From Wenyingzhuangia fucanilytica (GTDB taxonomy: Bacteria; Bacteroidota; Bacteroidia; Flavobacteriales; Flavobacteriaceae), in the NCBI RefSeq assembly GCF_001697185.1, contig NZ_CP014224.1:2046001-2110000 (forward strand): DNA of 64,000 nt. The letters are read 5' to 3'. The translations under genes and the position numbers were made by a program. The notes under the pieces are model-generated. The model saw only the letters and a list, made by a program, of their open reading frames with translations, was not told the origin of the DNA and made no database searches. The first letter of the stretch is position 1, and every line of letters starts with the position of its first letter. Shown in pieces: positions 43,912 through 53,161 of this stretch.

Positions 43912-44715
43912 ATGGGAGCAGAAAAAGAAATGTCCTTTTTAGATCATCTTGAAGAATTAAGATGGCATTTAGTAAGATCTACCATTTGTATTATGGCTGT
44001 AGCCATTGTACTTTTTATCTATCAAAGAACCGTTTATAATGAGTTCTTATTAGCACATTTAAGTCCAGACTTTATTACTTATCGATGGTTTTGTGAGGCA
44101 TTTGCAAGTGTAGGAATGGAAAGTGATTTTTGTAATATTACTTTTAATGCCAAGCTACAAAGTTTATCGCCAACCAATCAGTTGATGAATGCTATGTGGT
44201 CTAGTTTTATTTTAGGACTTATTATTTCTTTCCCTTATATTATCTGGGAAATGATGAGATTCATCACTCCTGGATTAACAGAAAAAGAACAAAAAAAGAG
44301 CAAAGGATTTATTGTAGTTGCAACTATTTTATTAATTCTAGGATTACTTTTTAGCTACTATATTATAGTACCTATGTCTGTATATTTCTTTTATAATTAT
44401 CAAATTACAGAAACCATTGTAAACAATTTTCAGTTTGATAGTTATATAACCTTAATCACCAATACTCTTTTAGGAGTTTCTGTGGTTTTTGAACTTCCGT
44501 TAGTGGTATATTTCTTAACCAAGTTTGGATTAATCACCCCTGATTTCCTAAAAAAATACAGAAAACACGCTTTGGTAGTCGTTTTAATAGTTTCTGCTAT
44601 TATTACTCCTCCAGATATTACAAGTCAGATTATTGTAGCCATTCCTGTATTGATTTTATACGAAGTAAGTATAGTGGTATCTAGATTTTTGGTTAAAAAA
44701 CAAGATAAAGCATGA
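43912..44715 (+). CDS. tatC: Sec-independent protein translocase TatC
   Basis: Multi-spanning receptor of the twin-arginine export pathway. The opening [19 protein letters not shown] is the canonical TatC N-terminus, and six hydrophobic spans follow (for example [24 protein letters not shown], then [23 protein letters not shown]). 267 residues, full length. Starts 3 bp after kdsD and overlaps lptB by 4 bp. Confidence 0.96.
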   Translation: MGAEKEMSFLDHLEELRWHLVRSTICIMAVAIVLFIYQRTVYNEFLLAHLSPDFITYRWFCEAFASVGMESDFCNITFNAKLQSLSPTNQLMNAMWSSFILGLIISFPYIIWEMMRFITPGLTEKEQKKSKGFIVVATILLILGLLFSYYIIVPMSVYFFYNYQITETIVNNFQFDSYITLITNTLLGVSVVFELPLVVYFLTKFGLITPDFLKKYRKHALVVVLIVSAIITPPDITSQIIVAIPVLILYEVSIVVSRFLVKKQDKA

Positions 44716-45461
44716 TTTTAAGAGCCGATAATATTCAGAAAGTCTACGGAAGTAGAAAAGTGGTAAAAGGAATTTCTTTACAAGTTGAGCAAGGAGAAAT
44801 TATTGGTTTATTAGGTCCTAACGGAGCTGGTAAAACAACTTCTTTTTATATGATTGTAGGGATGGTAAAACCAAACGAAGGTCATATATATTTAGATGAT
44901 AAAGAAATTACCAATTACGCCATGTACAAGCGTGCACAACACGGAATTGGTTATTTGGCACAAGAAGCTTCTATTTTTAGAAAATTAACGGTTGAAGAAA
45001 ATATTTTATCTGTATTACAATTTACTGATAGAACCAAAGCAGAACAAAAACAAAAACTAGAGGAACTGATAGAGGAATTTAGTTTGGGACATGTAAGAAC
45101 CAACAGAGGAGACTTACTTTCTGGAGGGGAAAGACGTAGAACAGAAATTGCTCGTTGCTTAGCATCGGATCCAAAATTTATTTTGTTAGACGAACCTTTT
45201 GCAGGAGTTGACCCTATTGCAGTAGAAGACATTCAATCTATTGTAGCTACTTTAAAAGACAAAAACATTGGTATTTTAATTACCGACCACGATGTACAAG
45301 CTACTTTGGCTATTACAGATAAAACTTACTTAATGTATCAAGGAGGGATTTTAAAAAGTGGAACTCCTCAAGAACTTGCCGATGATGAAATGGTAAGACG
45401 TGTTTATTTAGGTGAAAGTTTTATTTTAAAAGAAAACAAGTTTAAGAAAAAGGTTGAGTAG
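44712..45461 (+). CDS. lptB: LPS export ABC transporter ATPase LptB
   Basis: Energy-providing subunit of the Lpt machine that moves lipopolysaccharide to the outer membrane. Walker [11 protein letters not shown] near 37, signature [17 protein letters not shown] near 137, Walker [16 protein letters not shown] near 158, and [19 protein letters not shown] near 82, all LptB-like. 249 residues. It overlaps tatC by ATGA. The stop codon TAG lies inside the first unit of a perfect 10-copy heptamer repeat, so repeat slippage would leave the protein unchanged as long as one unit remains. Confidence 0.95.
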   Translation: MILRADNIQKVYGSRKVVKGISLQVEQGEIIGLLGPNGAGKTTSFYMIVGMVKPNEGHIYLDDKEITNYAMYKRAQHGIGYLAQEASIFRKLTVEENILSVLQFTDRTKAEQKQKLEELIEEFSLGHVRTNRGDLLSGGERRRTEIARCLASDPKFILLDEPFAGVDPIAVEDIQSIVATLKDKNIGILITDHDVQATLAITDKTYLMYQGGILKSGTPQELADDEMVRRVYLGESFILKENKFKKKVE

Positions 45462-45526
45462 TGAGTAGTGAGTAGTGAGTAGTGAGTAGTGAGTAGTGAG
45501 TAGTGAGTAGTGAGTAGTGAGTAGTG
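45457..45526. repeat. Perfect tandem array of ten AGTAGTG heptamers
   Basis: Ten uninterrupted copies of AGTAGTG, beginning at the lptB stop codon and extending into the convergent lptB/pssA gap. Such perfection implies recent expansion or ongoing slippage, hence a likely variable-number locus. It is the perfect form of the degenerate AGTAnTG heptamers at 17282-17316. Confidence 0.95.
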
Positions 45527-45594
45527 AAAATACTAATCTCAAAACAAACTACATAAATACTTTATACTATTTCACCACCTAAAAAGTTTAGAAC

Positions 45595-46326
45595 TTACTT
45601 ATTTCTACTATTGCTTATCATAGATAAAGCTAAATATGTTAAAATAATCATTGGTAATGCAGCTAGTTTAAGTATTACAATTAATACTAAAGACAAGATT
45701 AAAAAAGTATATTTTAATTTGTTTTCTGCAAATCCAAAAGATTTAAATTTTAATGCAAATAACTCAATTTTTGCATTTAACATATAACAGCTTAACACTG
45801 TAATTAATATTAATAAGTATTCGTTTTCTAATACATAACTTATATAGTGATACTCCTCATAAATTTGCATTAAAGGCAAAGACAAAATAAACAAGGTATT
45901 TGCTGGTGTAGGCAATCCTATAAAATTTTCTTTTTGATTAACATCAATATTAAAATTTGCTAACCTGTAACAGGAAGCCATCGTAATGGTAAAACCTAAA
46001 AGAGCTAAGTAAGGAAAGTTTTCAAATCCATCAGTAAAACTCAAAGGTTCTTTACTGCTTGCTTTTAACAACATTTGTGACATTACAATTCCTGGCACTA
46101 CTCCACTCGTCACCATATCTGCCAAAGAATCTAATTGAGTTCCTAATTCACTTTGAACACGTAATAATCTAGCTACAAAACCATCAAAAAAATCAAATAA
46201 AATACCTAGCATAACAAACAATACTGCAAATTGTATTTGATTGTTGATTGCATATACTATAGCTAAACAACCAGAGAGTAAATTAAGAAGGGTTAAAAAG
46301 TTAGGTAAAAACTTTATCAATTTCAT
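45595..46326 (-). CDS. pssA: CDP-diacylglycerol-serine O-phosphatidyltransferase
   Basis: Makes phosphatidylserine, precursor of phosphatidylethanolamine. The CDP-alcohol phosphatidyltransferase signature D-x2-DG-x2-AR-x8-G-x3-D-x3-D is complete in DFFDGFVARLLRVQSELGTQ followed by LDSLADM (about 45-71). Several membrane spans follow. 243 residues. Convergent with lptB; divergent from the PorV-like gene. Confidence 0.93.
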   Translation of the reverse strand: MKLIKFLPNFLTLLNLLSGCLAIVYAINNQIQFAVLFVMLGILFDFFDGFVARLLRVQSELGTQLDSLADMVTSGVVPGIVMSQMLLKASSKEPLSFTDGFENFPYLALLGFTITMASCYRLANFNIDVNQKENFIGLPTPANTLFILSLPLMQIYEEYHYISYVLENEYLLILITVLSCYMLNAKIELFALKFKSFGFAENKLKYTFLILSLVLIVILKLAALPMIILTYLALSMISNSRNK

Positions 46327-46352
46327 AAAAATGGATTTTCAAATAATCAATA

Positions 46353-46360
46353 CAAAGCTA
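46353..46360 (-). promoter_or_regulatory. -7 element of pssA
   Basis: TAGCTTTG read leftward, exact TAnnTTTG, about 27 bp before the pssA ATG. Confidence 0.45.
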
Positions 46361-46430
46361 ATCATAGTTTTGTTTATGTGAATATAATTAAGTTAATTTA
46401 AATTTCATATCTAAACTAAAATTGAAACAA

Positions 46431-46438
46431 TATATTTG
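46431..46438 (+). promoter_or_regulatory. -7 element of the PorV-like gene
   Basis: TATATTTG, exact TAnnTTTG, 38 bp before the TTG start. Confidence 0.5.
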
Positions 46439-46476
46439 TAAAAAATATAGTAAACCAAAAACAAACAAATTCTCTT

Positions 46477-47583
46477 TTGAAGAAATATTTATTATTAATT
46501 GTAATACTTACTACCTCTATAGTTTCGCATGCACAACTTGTGCGTAGTTACTCCAATGAATTTTTAAACATTGGTGTTGGGGCTAGAGCTATGGCTATGG
46601 GAAAATCGGTCTCTTCTTTTGTGAATGGAGTTGAAGCGGGTTATTGGAATCCTGCTGGAGTTATTACAGTACAAGATTTGGAACTTACTGGTATGCACAA
46701 TTCTTTATTTTCTGGAATTGGTTCTTACGACTATTTTGCAGCGGCACTTCCAATAGAAAGAGATGATTTAGCTTTTAGTGTTTCTGTAATACGTTTGGGA
46801 GTAGATAATATTTTAAACACCACCAACTTAATAGACAGCAACGGAAATATAAACTATAATAATATTAGCACTTTTTCTAGTAATGATATTTCTGCCATTT
46901 TAAGTATTGCAAAACATTTACCCAAACTACATTTAAACGTTGGAGTAAACGGAAAAATTATTAGAAGAAATATAGGTAATTTTGCCATTGGTCATGGATT
47001 TGGATTTGACATTGGTGCCCAGTATCAAGTCAAAAACCTTAAAATAGGTTTAATGCTTCGTGATATTACCACCACTTTTACTGCTTGGACAGTTAAAGAT
47101 GCTATTTTTAATGATATTGCCAATGCACAAACAGGAGCTGATGGTAAAAACCAAGAAAAGCCTGAACAATATGAAATAACGCTTCCTAAATTTCAATTTG
47201 GATTGTCTTATTTCACTCAATTAAATCCAAAATATTCTTTATTAACTGCCGTTGACATCATTGGTAGATTTACACAAACAAACGATATTGTATCTACTAA
47301 TTTTGTTAGTTTCACCCCTAGTTTGGGTCTTGAGTTAGGTTATAAAGGATATTCTTTTTTTAGAGCTGGGATTGGAAATATTCAAAAAGAAATTGATTTT
47401 GACAGCACTCCAGATACTAATTCTGATAATCCAACATCTATTAGTTTTGAACCTAATATTGGAATAGGATTTAAGTATAAAAGTATATATATAGATTATG
47501 CACTAACCAATGTAGGTGCTAGCTCAGGAGTTAATTATTCTAATGTATTTTCTCTAAAAATAGAGATTAATGAATTCAGATAA
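46477..47583 (+). CDS. PorV/PorQ-family outer membrane beta-barrel protein
   Basis: Outer-membrane barrel of the family that includes the type IX secretion factors PorV and PorQ. Signal peptide MKKYLLLIVILTTSIVSHAQ, then the family opening EFLNIGVGARAMAMGKS and VEAGYWNPAGV (about 30-63), then alternating strands to the end. 368 residues. The start codon is TTG at 46477, chosen because it begins the signal peptide and no ATG fits. Whether it is PorV, PorQ or a paralogue cannot be settled here. Its stop overlaps the next start by one base. Confidence 0.87.
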   Translation: MKKYLLLIVILTTSIVSHAQLVRSYSNEFLNIGVGARAMAMGKSVSSFVNGVEAGYWNPAGVITVQDLELTGMHNSLFSGIGSYDYFAAALPIERDDLAFSVSVIRLGVDNILNTTNLIDSNGNINYNNISTFSSNDISAILSIAKHLPKLHLNVGVNGKIIRRNIGNFAIGHGFGFDIGAQYQVKNLKIGLMLRDITTTFTAWTVKDAIFNDIANAQTGADGKNQEKPEQYEITLPKFQFGLSYFTQLNPKYSLLTAVDIIGRFTQTNDIVSTNFVSFTPSLGLELGYKGYSFFRAGIGNIQKEIDFDSTPDTNSDNPTSISFEPNIGIGFKYKSIYIDYALTNVGASSGVNYSNVFSLKIEINEFR

Positions 47584-48719
47584 TGAAGTATATATATTTA
47601 TTAATATTTTCATTCACCATCACCCTTTTTGCACAACAAAAAACTGAATTATCAGACCAAGCAGAAGTGAGTATTTTAACTTGTGCTCCTGGACAAAATG
47701 AATTATATGCAGCTTTTGGTCATAGTGCCATTAGAGTAAAAGATCCTGTTCATCAATTGGACAGAGTTTACAACTATGGAACTTTTGATTTTAACAAACC
47801 AAACTTTTATCTAAACTTTTGTAGAGGATTACTACTTTACCAAGTAAGTAGTTATAATTTCAAGTATTTTCCTTATGAATACTACAAAGAAAAAAGATGG
47901 ATAAAAGCTCAAACCTTAAATTTTACTAAAGCAGAAAATCAACAAATATTTGATTATTTAGAGTGGAATGTGCTTCCTCAAAACAAAGATTATCAGTACG
48001 ATTTTTTTTATGATAACTGCGCCACTAAAATGCATGAGGTAATAGAAAAAAGTATAGGTAAAATTGATTTTGATTACAGCGATTTCCCAAAAGATTTAAC
48101 TCATAGAAATTTAATCCATCAATATTTAGCTAAAAATTCATGGTCTAAATTTGGAATTGATTTGGCATTAGGTGCTGTTATAGATAAAAAAGCTACTTTA
48201 AAACAATATATGTTCTTGCCTGATTTTATTTATTTAGGATTAAAGGACAGTAAAATCAACGGAAAAAAAATAATTGATAAAGAAAGTTTTATTCTTCCTG
48301 ATTATAAATTAGACAAGCCTAAAACCAACTTTTTACTTAGTCCTTTGTTTTTATCTTTACTCTTAATTTTTATTACATATTATTTAAGAATCTTTAATAA
48401 AAACACTAAAATTTGGTTTAACAGCTTAGCAATTACTTTTGGAGTATTAGGTATCGTAATCTTTAGTTTGTGGTTTTTAACCGAACACAGTACAACCAAA
48501 ATGAATATGAATTTATTATGGGCAAACCCTGTATTACTTGCTTATCCGTTCCTTAAAGGGCTGTGGAAAAAAAGAATCTGTTATTTAGGTCTCCTATTTT
48601 TAAGCGGCTTTTTATTAGTAGCCGTTTTAGGATTTCAACAATTTGATTTAAGTTTTTATATACTTGCCAGTTGTTTGGTTCCTATATACTTAAAACCTTT
48701 ATTGACCTTTAAAATATAA
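47583..48719 (+). CDS. DUF4105 membrane protein (possible lipoprotein N-acyltransferase Lnb)
   Basis: Signal peptide (ending TLFAQQ), a periplasmic papain-like DUF4105 domain, then about five C-terminal membrane spans (from FLLSPLFLSLLLIFITYYL, residue 253). Conserved candidate catalytic residues are His in YAAFGHSAIRV near 47 and Cys in FYDNCATKMHE near 146. A DUF4105 protein has been reported to be the lipoprotein N-acyltransferase of Bacteroides; whether this gene is the orthologue is inference. It overlaps the PorV-like gene by a base and converges with the polysaccharide operon, overlapping its last gene by 21 bp. Confidence 0.85.
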   Translation: MKYIYLLIFSFTITLFAQQKTELSDQAEVSILTCAPGQNELYAAFGHSAIRVKDPVHQLDRVYNYGTFDFNKPNFYLNFCRGLLLYQVSSYNFKYFPYEYYKEKRWIKAQTLNFTKAENQQIFDYLEWNVLPQNKDYQYDFFYDNCATKMHEVIEKSIGKIDFDYSDFPKDLTHRNLIHQYLAKNSWSKFGIDLALGAVIDKKATLKQYMFLPDFIYLGLKDSKINGKKIIDKESFILPDYKLDKPKTNFLLSPLFLSLLLIFITYYLRIFNKNTKIWFNSLAITFGVLGIVIFSLWFLTEHSTTKMNMNLLWANPVLLAYPFLKGLWKKRICYLGLLFLSGFLLVAVLGFQQFDLSFYILASCLVPIYLKPLLTFKI

Positions 48720-50084
48720 AACCGTATTCATGGTTTTAATAACTATTTTAAAATCTATAAAAAGTCCTCTTTTTTTAATGTAATACAAATCGTATCTAAG
48801 TTTCTTTTTTTGTTCTTCAATAGAAGAAGCATAAGGATACATTACTTGAGCCCATCCTGTTAAACCTGGTTTAATTACGTGTCTAATCGCATATAAAGGT
48901 ATTTGCTTTTCTAATTCGCTTACAAACTCAGGACGTTCTGGTCTTGGACCAATTAAACTCATATCTCCTTTTAAAACATTCCAAAACTGAGGAATTTCAT
49001 CAATTCTTGTTTTTCTTAAAAACTTACCAAACTTAGTTATTCTAGCATCGTTTTTAACTGCCCACTGTGCCCCATTTTTTTCTGCAGACATCACCATAGA
49101 TCTAAACTTTACTATTTTAAAAGCTCTTCCTTTGGCTCCTACTCTTTCTTGCGTATAAAAAAGCCCCCCTCTGCTTGCTAATAAGTTTCCTATTAAAACA
49201 AAAGGAATCAATAACATCATAAAAAATAAGCCTATAAGTCCTGCTAACACATCTAACACCCTCATAAAAAACAAGTATAATCTGTTGTGATGGTTTTCAC
49301 TAAAATTAAAATACTTATAAAAATGTTGAGTTAAATTCTTTTCGGGTACACAAAAAGTAACCCTTTCTATATAGTCTTCGTAACTTAAAATGTTAATTCC
49401 TTGTTCAAAATAATAAGCTAATTTTTGATTTAAATTGTATTCATCTTCTTTAGAAAAACCTTTTAAAGAAACTATTAGTTCTTTGATGTCATTTTTTTCT
49501 ATAATCTCATTAATATCGGTTGTTTTTATATCTAAAAAACCATCTGAATTAGCTAATTTATTTTCGCTTACATAGCCATACATTGCATTGTCTTTAGAAT
49601 GATGGCTTACGTGATAAATTAAGTCTTTTAACATATTATCATCACCACAAATCAGCAAAACATATTTATAAAATTGTTTTTTAGCTACGGTAAAAATGTA
49701 AATGTTTCTCCAAATAAAAACTGAAAAGAAAATACAAAGCAAAAAAATTAAAATATCAATTCTATTTGCTGGTAAAACAGGAGTTAAAAAAGGAGTGTAT
49801 AAATAGGTTACGCCACAAGTAATGGTAACAGCAAATAAGTTTCTAACCGTTTTAAATCTACTAGCTGTATCTACTAAATTATACATTTCAAAAACCTGAG
49901 CGGCTATTAAATAGTACGCCAATAAAGTAATTGTATTTTTAGAAAAAGGTGCGTAAAGTATATTGATATACTTAAAATTTAAAAATTGATTACATAAAAC
50001 CAACCCTAAACCTAAAGCTAATACATCTATAATTCTTAGCAGAACAATTCTTTCTGATACGTATAATTTTGTATTCGGAATCAT
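48699..50084 (-). CDS. Polyprenyl-phosphate sugar-1-phosphate transferase (WcaJ/WbaP-like)
   Basis: Starts polysaccharide assembly by loading a sugar phosphate onto undecaprenyl phosphate. N-terminal region with four membrane spans and a CoA-binding-like cytoplasmic domain, one further span near 285, then the catalytic domain with KIVKFRSMVMSAE near 325, RKTRIDEIPQFWNVLKGDMS near 360, GPRPERPEF near 381 and PGLTGWAQVMYPYAS near 408. 461 residues, the long form. It is the last gene of the leftward operon, and its end overlaps the convergent DUF4105 gene by 21 bp. Confidence 0.94.
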   Translation of the reverse strand: MIPNTKLYVSERIVLLRIIDVLALGLGLVLCNQFLNFKYINILYAPFSKNTITLLAYYLIAAQVFEMYNLVDTASRFKTVRNLFAVTITCGVTYLYTPFLTPVLPANRIDILIFLLCIFFSVFIWRNIYIFTVAKKQFYKYVLLICGDDNMLKDLIYHVSHHSKDNAMYGYVSENKLANSDGFLDIKTTDINEIIEKNDIKELIVSLKGFSKEDEYNLNQKLAYYFEQGINILSYEDYIERVTFCVPEKNLTQHFYKYFNFSENHHNRLYLFFMRVLDVLAGLIGLFFMMLLIPFVLIGNLLASRGGLFYTQERVGAKGRAFKIVKFRSMVMSAEKNGAQWAVKNDARITKFGKFLRKTRIDEIPQFWNVLKGDMSLIGPRPERPEFVSELEKQIPLYAIRHVIKPGLTGWAQVMYPYASSIEEQKKKLRYDLYYIKKRGLFIDFKIVIKTMNTVLYFKGQ

Positions 50085-50114
50085 ATTAAAATCTTATAAA
50101 ACAAAGGTAGTAAA

Positions 50115-50861
50115 CTACCTGTTTTTTATTTTTAAACAAATGTTACACATTACCCAAAAGGTAGCGCTAAAAAAACTTTTTTTCTCTACTTCTCTATAAA
50201 GTTTCCAATTCCATTTTATCATTTCTGTTTTTTTAGCTGACATTGAAAAATTTCTAAGTCTATAAGTAGCTAAAATCTCTTGTAAACCATAAGCAAAATC
50301 AATCTTTTTTAAAATACTTAACCACAAGGCATAGTCTTGTCTTTTTCTAATATTAGGCATGTAAACCTTTCCTATTTTCTCTTGATTATAAATAGCAGTT
50401 AAACAACCAATTTTATTAGATGACAACATATTTCTATAATTCAATTTCTGATGAGCTTTTACCACTTCATTTAACAACTCACCAGACTCATTCATTCTTT
50501 GATAAGATGTAAAACTAAGAGCATAATTATTCTCCACCATAAAACTAATTTGTTTTTCTAATTTATATGGCAACCAAACATCATCACTATCTAAAAAAGC
50601 AATAAAAGTCCCTTTAGCCTCTTTAATTGAATTATTTCTAGCAACTGCAGCTCCAGAATTATTTATTTTAAACAATTTAATTCTATTGTCTTTACTAATA
50701 AAATCTTCAATAATTTTAATAGAATGATCTGTAGAACCATCATCGGTTATCAACATTTCCCAATGCTCATAAGTTTGATTCTGAACACTTTTAATTGTTT
50801 CAGCAATAAAACTTTCTGAGTTATAGCAAGGAGTAATAATAGAAACTAAGGCGTTTTTCAT
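50115..50861 (-). CDS. Glycosyltransferase family 2
   Basis: Inverting GT-A transferase. The opening SIITPCYNSESFIAETIKSV and TDDGSTDHS (near 41) bind the sugar nucleotide, FLDSDDVWLPYKLEKQ near 91 carries the metal-binding acidic motif, and KRQDYALWLSILKKIDFAYG near 178 is the acceptor-side acidic region seen in O-antigen transferases. 248 residues. One-base overlap with the CapK-like gene upstream. Confidence 0.9.
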   Translation of the reverse strand: MKNALVSIITPCYNSESFIAETIKSVQNQTYEHWEMLITDDGSTDHSIKIIEDFISKDNRIKLFKINNSGAAVARNNSIKEAKGTFIAFLDSDDVWLPYKLEKQISFMVENNYALSFTSYQRMNESGELLNEVVKAHQKLNYRNMLSSNKIGCLTAIYNQEKIGKVYMPNIRKRQDYALWLSILKKIDFAYGLQEILATYRLRNFSMSAKKTEMIKWNWKLYREVEKKSFFSATFWVMCNICLKIKNR

Positions 50862-52150
50862 TATTCGTTGATATTAGAAATAAAACTTTTAAACTTTCCT
50901 TGAGTGGATTGCAATGATACATTAACCATTATTTCAACCGCTACATCATTGCTAAAATACTTTTTTATCTCTTCTTTTAGTAAATTGATTTTATGGTCGT
51001 CCATAGATTGCTCAATACAAAACTCTAACAAACCTTTTTTATTTTGAATTACTTGATAGTTTAACTTTAAACCATTGTTTTTAACCAAGTTTTTAAAAAT
51101 ATAATAAAAATATAAACTAGGGTAAATTTCTTTATATCCGTAGACATTAGATCCTACTCTACCCGTAACTTCTTTTAAAATTCTATGTTTTTTTCCACAA
51201 GTACAAAGCTCTTCTTTTGGAGCTAATTGTATATAATCTCCTAATTGATATCTAATTACAGGAAAAGATTTCATTTGTAAATTGGTCACTAAAATTTCAT
51301 CATTTACCTCTTCTACCAACACCCCTTCCATGTTGATGTGCATTTTCCCTTTAGGACATTCAAAAGCTATAATTCCAGACTCCGTAGCCCCATATTCACT
51401 AATTATTTTTAAACCAAAAGCCTTTTGCACTTCTTCTTGATAAGTATCAAATATCTTTTCAGAGGTTCCTTTTATCATTTTTAAACCTTTAGGCTTTGCT
51501 AAACTTCTTTCATTAATCAGCTTTGCTGTTTGGAACAACATAGATGAATATCCGTGAATATATTTTGCGTTTTTTAATTTAGAAACAAACTGCTCAAAAG
51601 ATTTTTTTTCATAACTGAATATTCTAAATCTGTGCTGTAAAAAATCTAAAATTTTGGTTTTAACTTTTTCCTTAAAAGAAAAATTAAATCCCCAAAAATA
51701 ACCGTTTTTATCCCATGGGTTTACATTATACCAGGAGTATCCTCTAAAAATTGCAGCCCTATTAAAAGAATCTGCCTCTTCATTTCTGTTAAATACTAAC
51801 GATTCTCCGGAACTACCAGATGTAGTGGCTTTGATTAGTTTTTTAAAATCATATTGGGTATGAATTTCTTGAGTATGATCCAATAATGTTCTTTTAGTGA
51901 TTACAGGAACTTTATCAATATCTTTTAGTGATTTTACATCGGCTACAGAAAATTGATGATCTTTAAAATGCTTTTTATAAAACGGAGAATGATCATTGGC
52001 AAATTGCAATAATTCTTTCAACCTCTTTAATTGATACGCTTCTAAATCTTCTAAAGACCACGATTCACTTTGTTTTAAAAAAGAAAACCATGAATTAATT
52101 GAAGGATTCCTCAATTGTTGTCCTAACTTAAATATCAACTTATAAAACAT
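50861..52150 (-). CDS. CapK/PaaK-like adenylate-forming enzyme
   Basis: Member of the phenylacetate-CoA ligase/coenzyme F390 synthetase family that recurs in capsule clusters (CapK). The ATP-binding loop TTSGSSGESLVFNRN is near 110-124, EYGATESGIIAFECP near 246, and the Cys-rich CTCGKKHRILKEVTGR near 318-333. 429 residues. It may activate an acyl or amino acid group added to the polysaccharide; the actual substrate is not predictable. Abuts the glycosyltransferase genes on both sides. Confidence 0.88.
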   Translation of the reverse strand: MFYKLIFKLGQQLRNPSINSWFSFLKQSESWSLEDLEAYQLKRLKELLQFANDHSPFYKKHFKDHQFSVADVKSLKDIDKVPVITKRTLLDHTQEIHTQYDFKKLIKATTSGSSGESLVFNRNEEADSFNRAAIFRGYSWYNVNPWDKNGYFWGFNFSFKEKVKTKILDFLQHRFRIFSYEKKSFEQFVSKLKNAKYIHGYSSMLFQTAKLINERSLAKPKGLKMIKGTSEKIFDTYQEEVQKAFGLKIISEYGATESGIIAFECPKGKMHINMEGVLVEEVNDEILVTNLQMKSFPVIRYQLGDYIQLAPKEELCTCGKKHRILKEVTGRVGSNVYGYKEIYPSLYFYYIFKNLVKNNGLKLNYQVIQNKKGLLEFCIEQSMDDHKINLLKEEIKKYFSNDVAVEIMVNVSLQSTQGKFKSFISNINE

Positions 52151-53161
52151 TTACACTAAAATTTTAAACCATTGATATTTTACTACTTCCCAATCCATCA
52201 TTTCTACCTTTTTCCTACCTTTTACAGAAAAATGATTTGCTATTTTTTTATCGTTTAACAAAGTTATAATAGCATTTTTCATTTCTATAATATTATTAGG
52301 TTCCACTAAAAACCCATCTTCTTTATCTTTTATCAAATAAGGAATTCCACCTACATTAGTAGATACAATTGGCAAACCTAAAGCCATTGTTTCTATAATA
52401 CTTACTGGAGTATTATCAATATTTGTTGTATTGATAAACACATCATAATCTTTAGATATTTTATGCCATTCTTGTTTTGGTAAAACGCCAGTAATCACAA
52501 CACTATTTTCTATATTTAATTCTTTTAACCTTGTTTTTACTTTATTTAAAGTACCATCTCTATCTGGCCCTACCATACATAATGTAGCTTTAGGATATGT
52601 ATTTTTTAATTCAAACAACACCTCTATAGCCATTACAGGATTATAAATCTCTGCAAAAGCTCTAACATACAACAAATTGGGTGATAGCACCTCTCTTTCT
52701 TTAAATAGATATTCTGAAATATGAATGGTATTTGGAATTAAAACACTTTCATAATCGTGTTTTTTAAATACTGTTTGTAAAAAAGCCGATGGAGAAATAT
52801 TTACATAGGCATTATTAAAAATTTTAGCACATAATTTAGGACTATTAATCAACCTCTTTGGTAAATTTCCTCCATGTAAAATCGGAATATATTTTGTTTT
52901 AAAAACCCTAGAAAGTTGAGATGTAACAAGAGCGTAATAAAAAGCCGAAGTACTAAAAACATCTATCAAAATATAGTCAACTTTTTTAGCGTGAATCATC
53001 ACTGCCAAAATCATATCTAACAATCTTAAAATTTGATTTTTTTTAGAAGAGGAACTAATCACCTCAAAACCTTCATTTATTAAATTTTGTTTTAAGGTTG
53101 CATAAGCACTGTGATATTTTGATTGACCAGATAAGTCATTACCTATATATAATACTCTCAT
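52151..53161 (-). CDS. Glycosyltransferase family 4
   Basis: Retaining GT-B transferase of the polysaccharide operon. The opening MRVLYIGNDLSGQSKYHSAY and C-terminal NTTNIDNTPVSIIETMALGLPIVSTNVGG (near 245-275, with the E-x7-E type acidic motif) define it. ILHGGNLP near 93 is the acceptor side. 336 residues, 4-bp overlap with the polymerase gene. Confidence 0.9.
   Translation of the reverse strand: MRVLYIGNDLSGQSKYHSAYATLKQNLINEGFEVISSSSKKNQILRLLDMILAVMIHAKKVDYILIDVFSTSAFYYALVTSQLSRVFKTKYIPILHGGNLPKRLINSPKLCAKIFNNAYVNISPSAFLQTVFKKHDYESVLIPNTIHISEYLFKEREVLSPNLLYVRAFAEIYNPVMAIEVLFELKNTYPKATLCMVGPDRDGTLNKVKTRLKELNIENSVVITGVLPKQEWHKISKDYDVFINTTNIDNTPVSIIETMALGLPIVSTNVGGIPYLIKDKEDGFLVEPNNIIEMKNAIITLLNDKKIANHFSVKGRKKVEMMDWEVVKYQWFKILV

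Noticed and set aside
45457-45526. CRISPR-like or operator array
   Set aside because: Units are 7 bp with no spacers, so it is a simple tandem repeat; no cas genes are present anywhere in the window.
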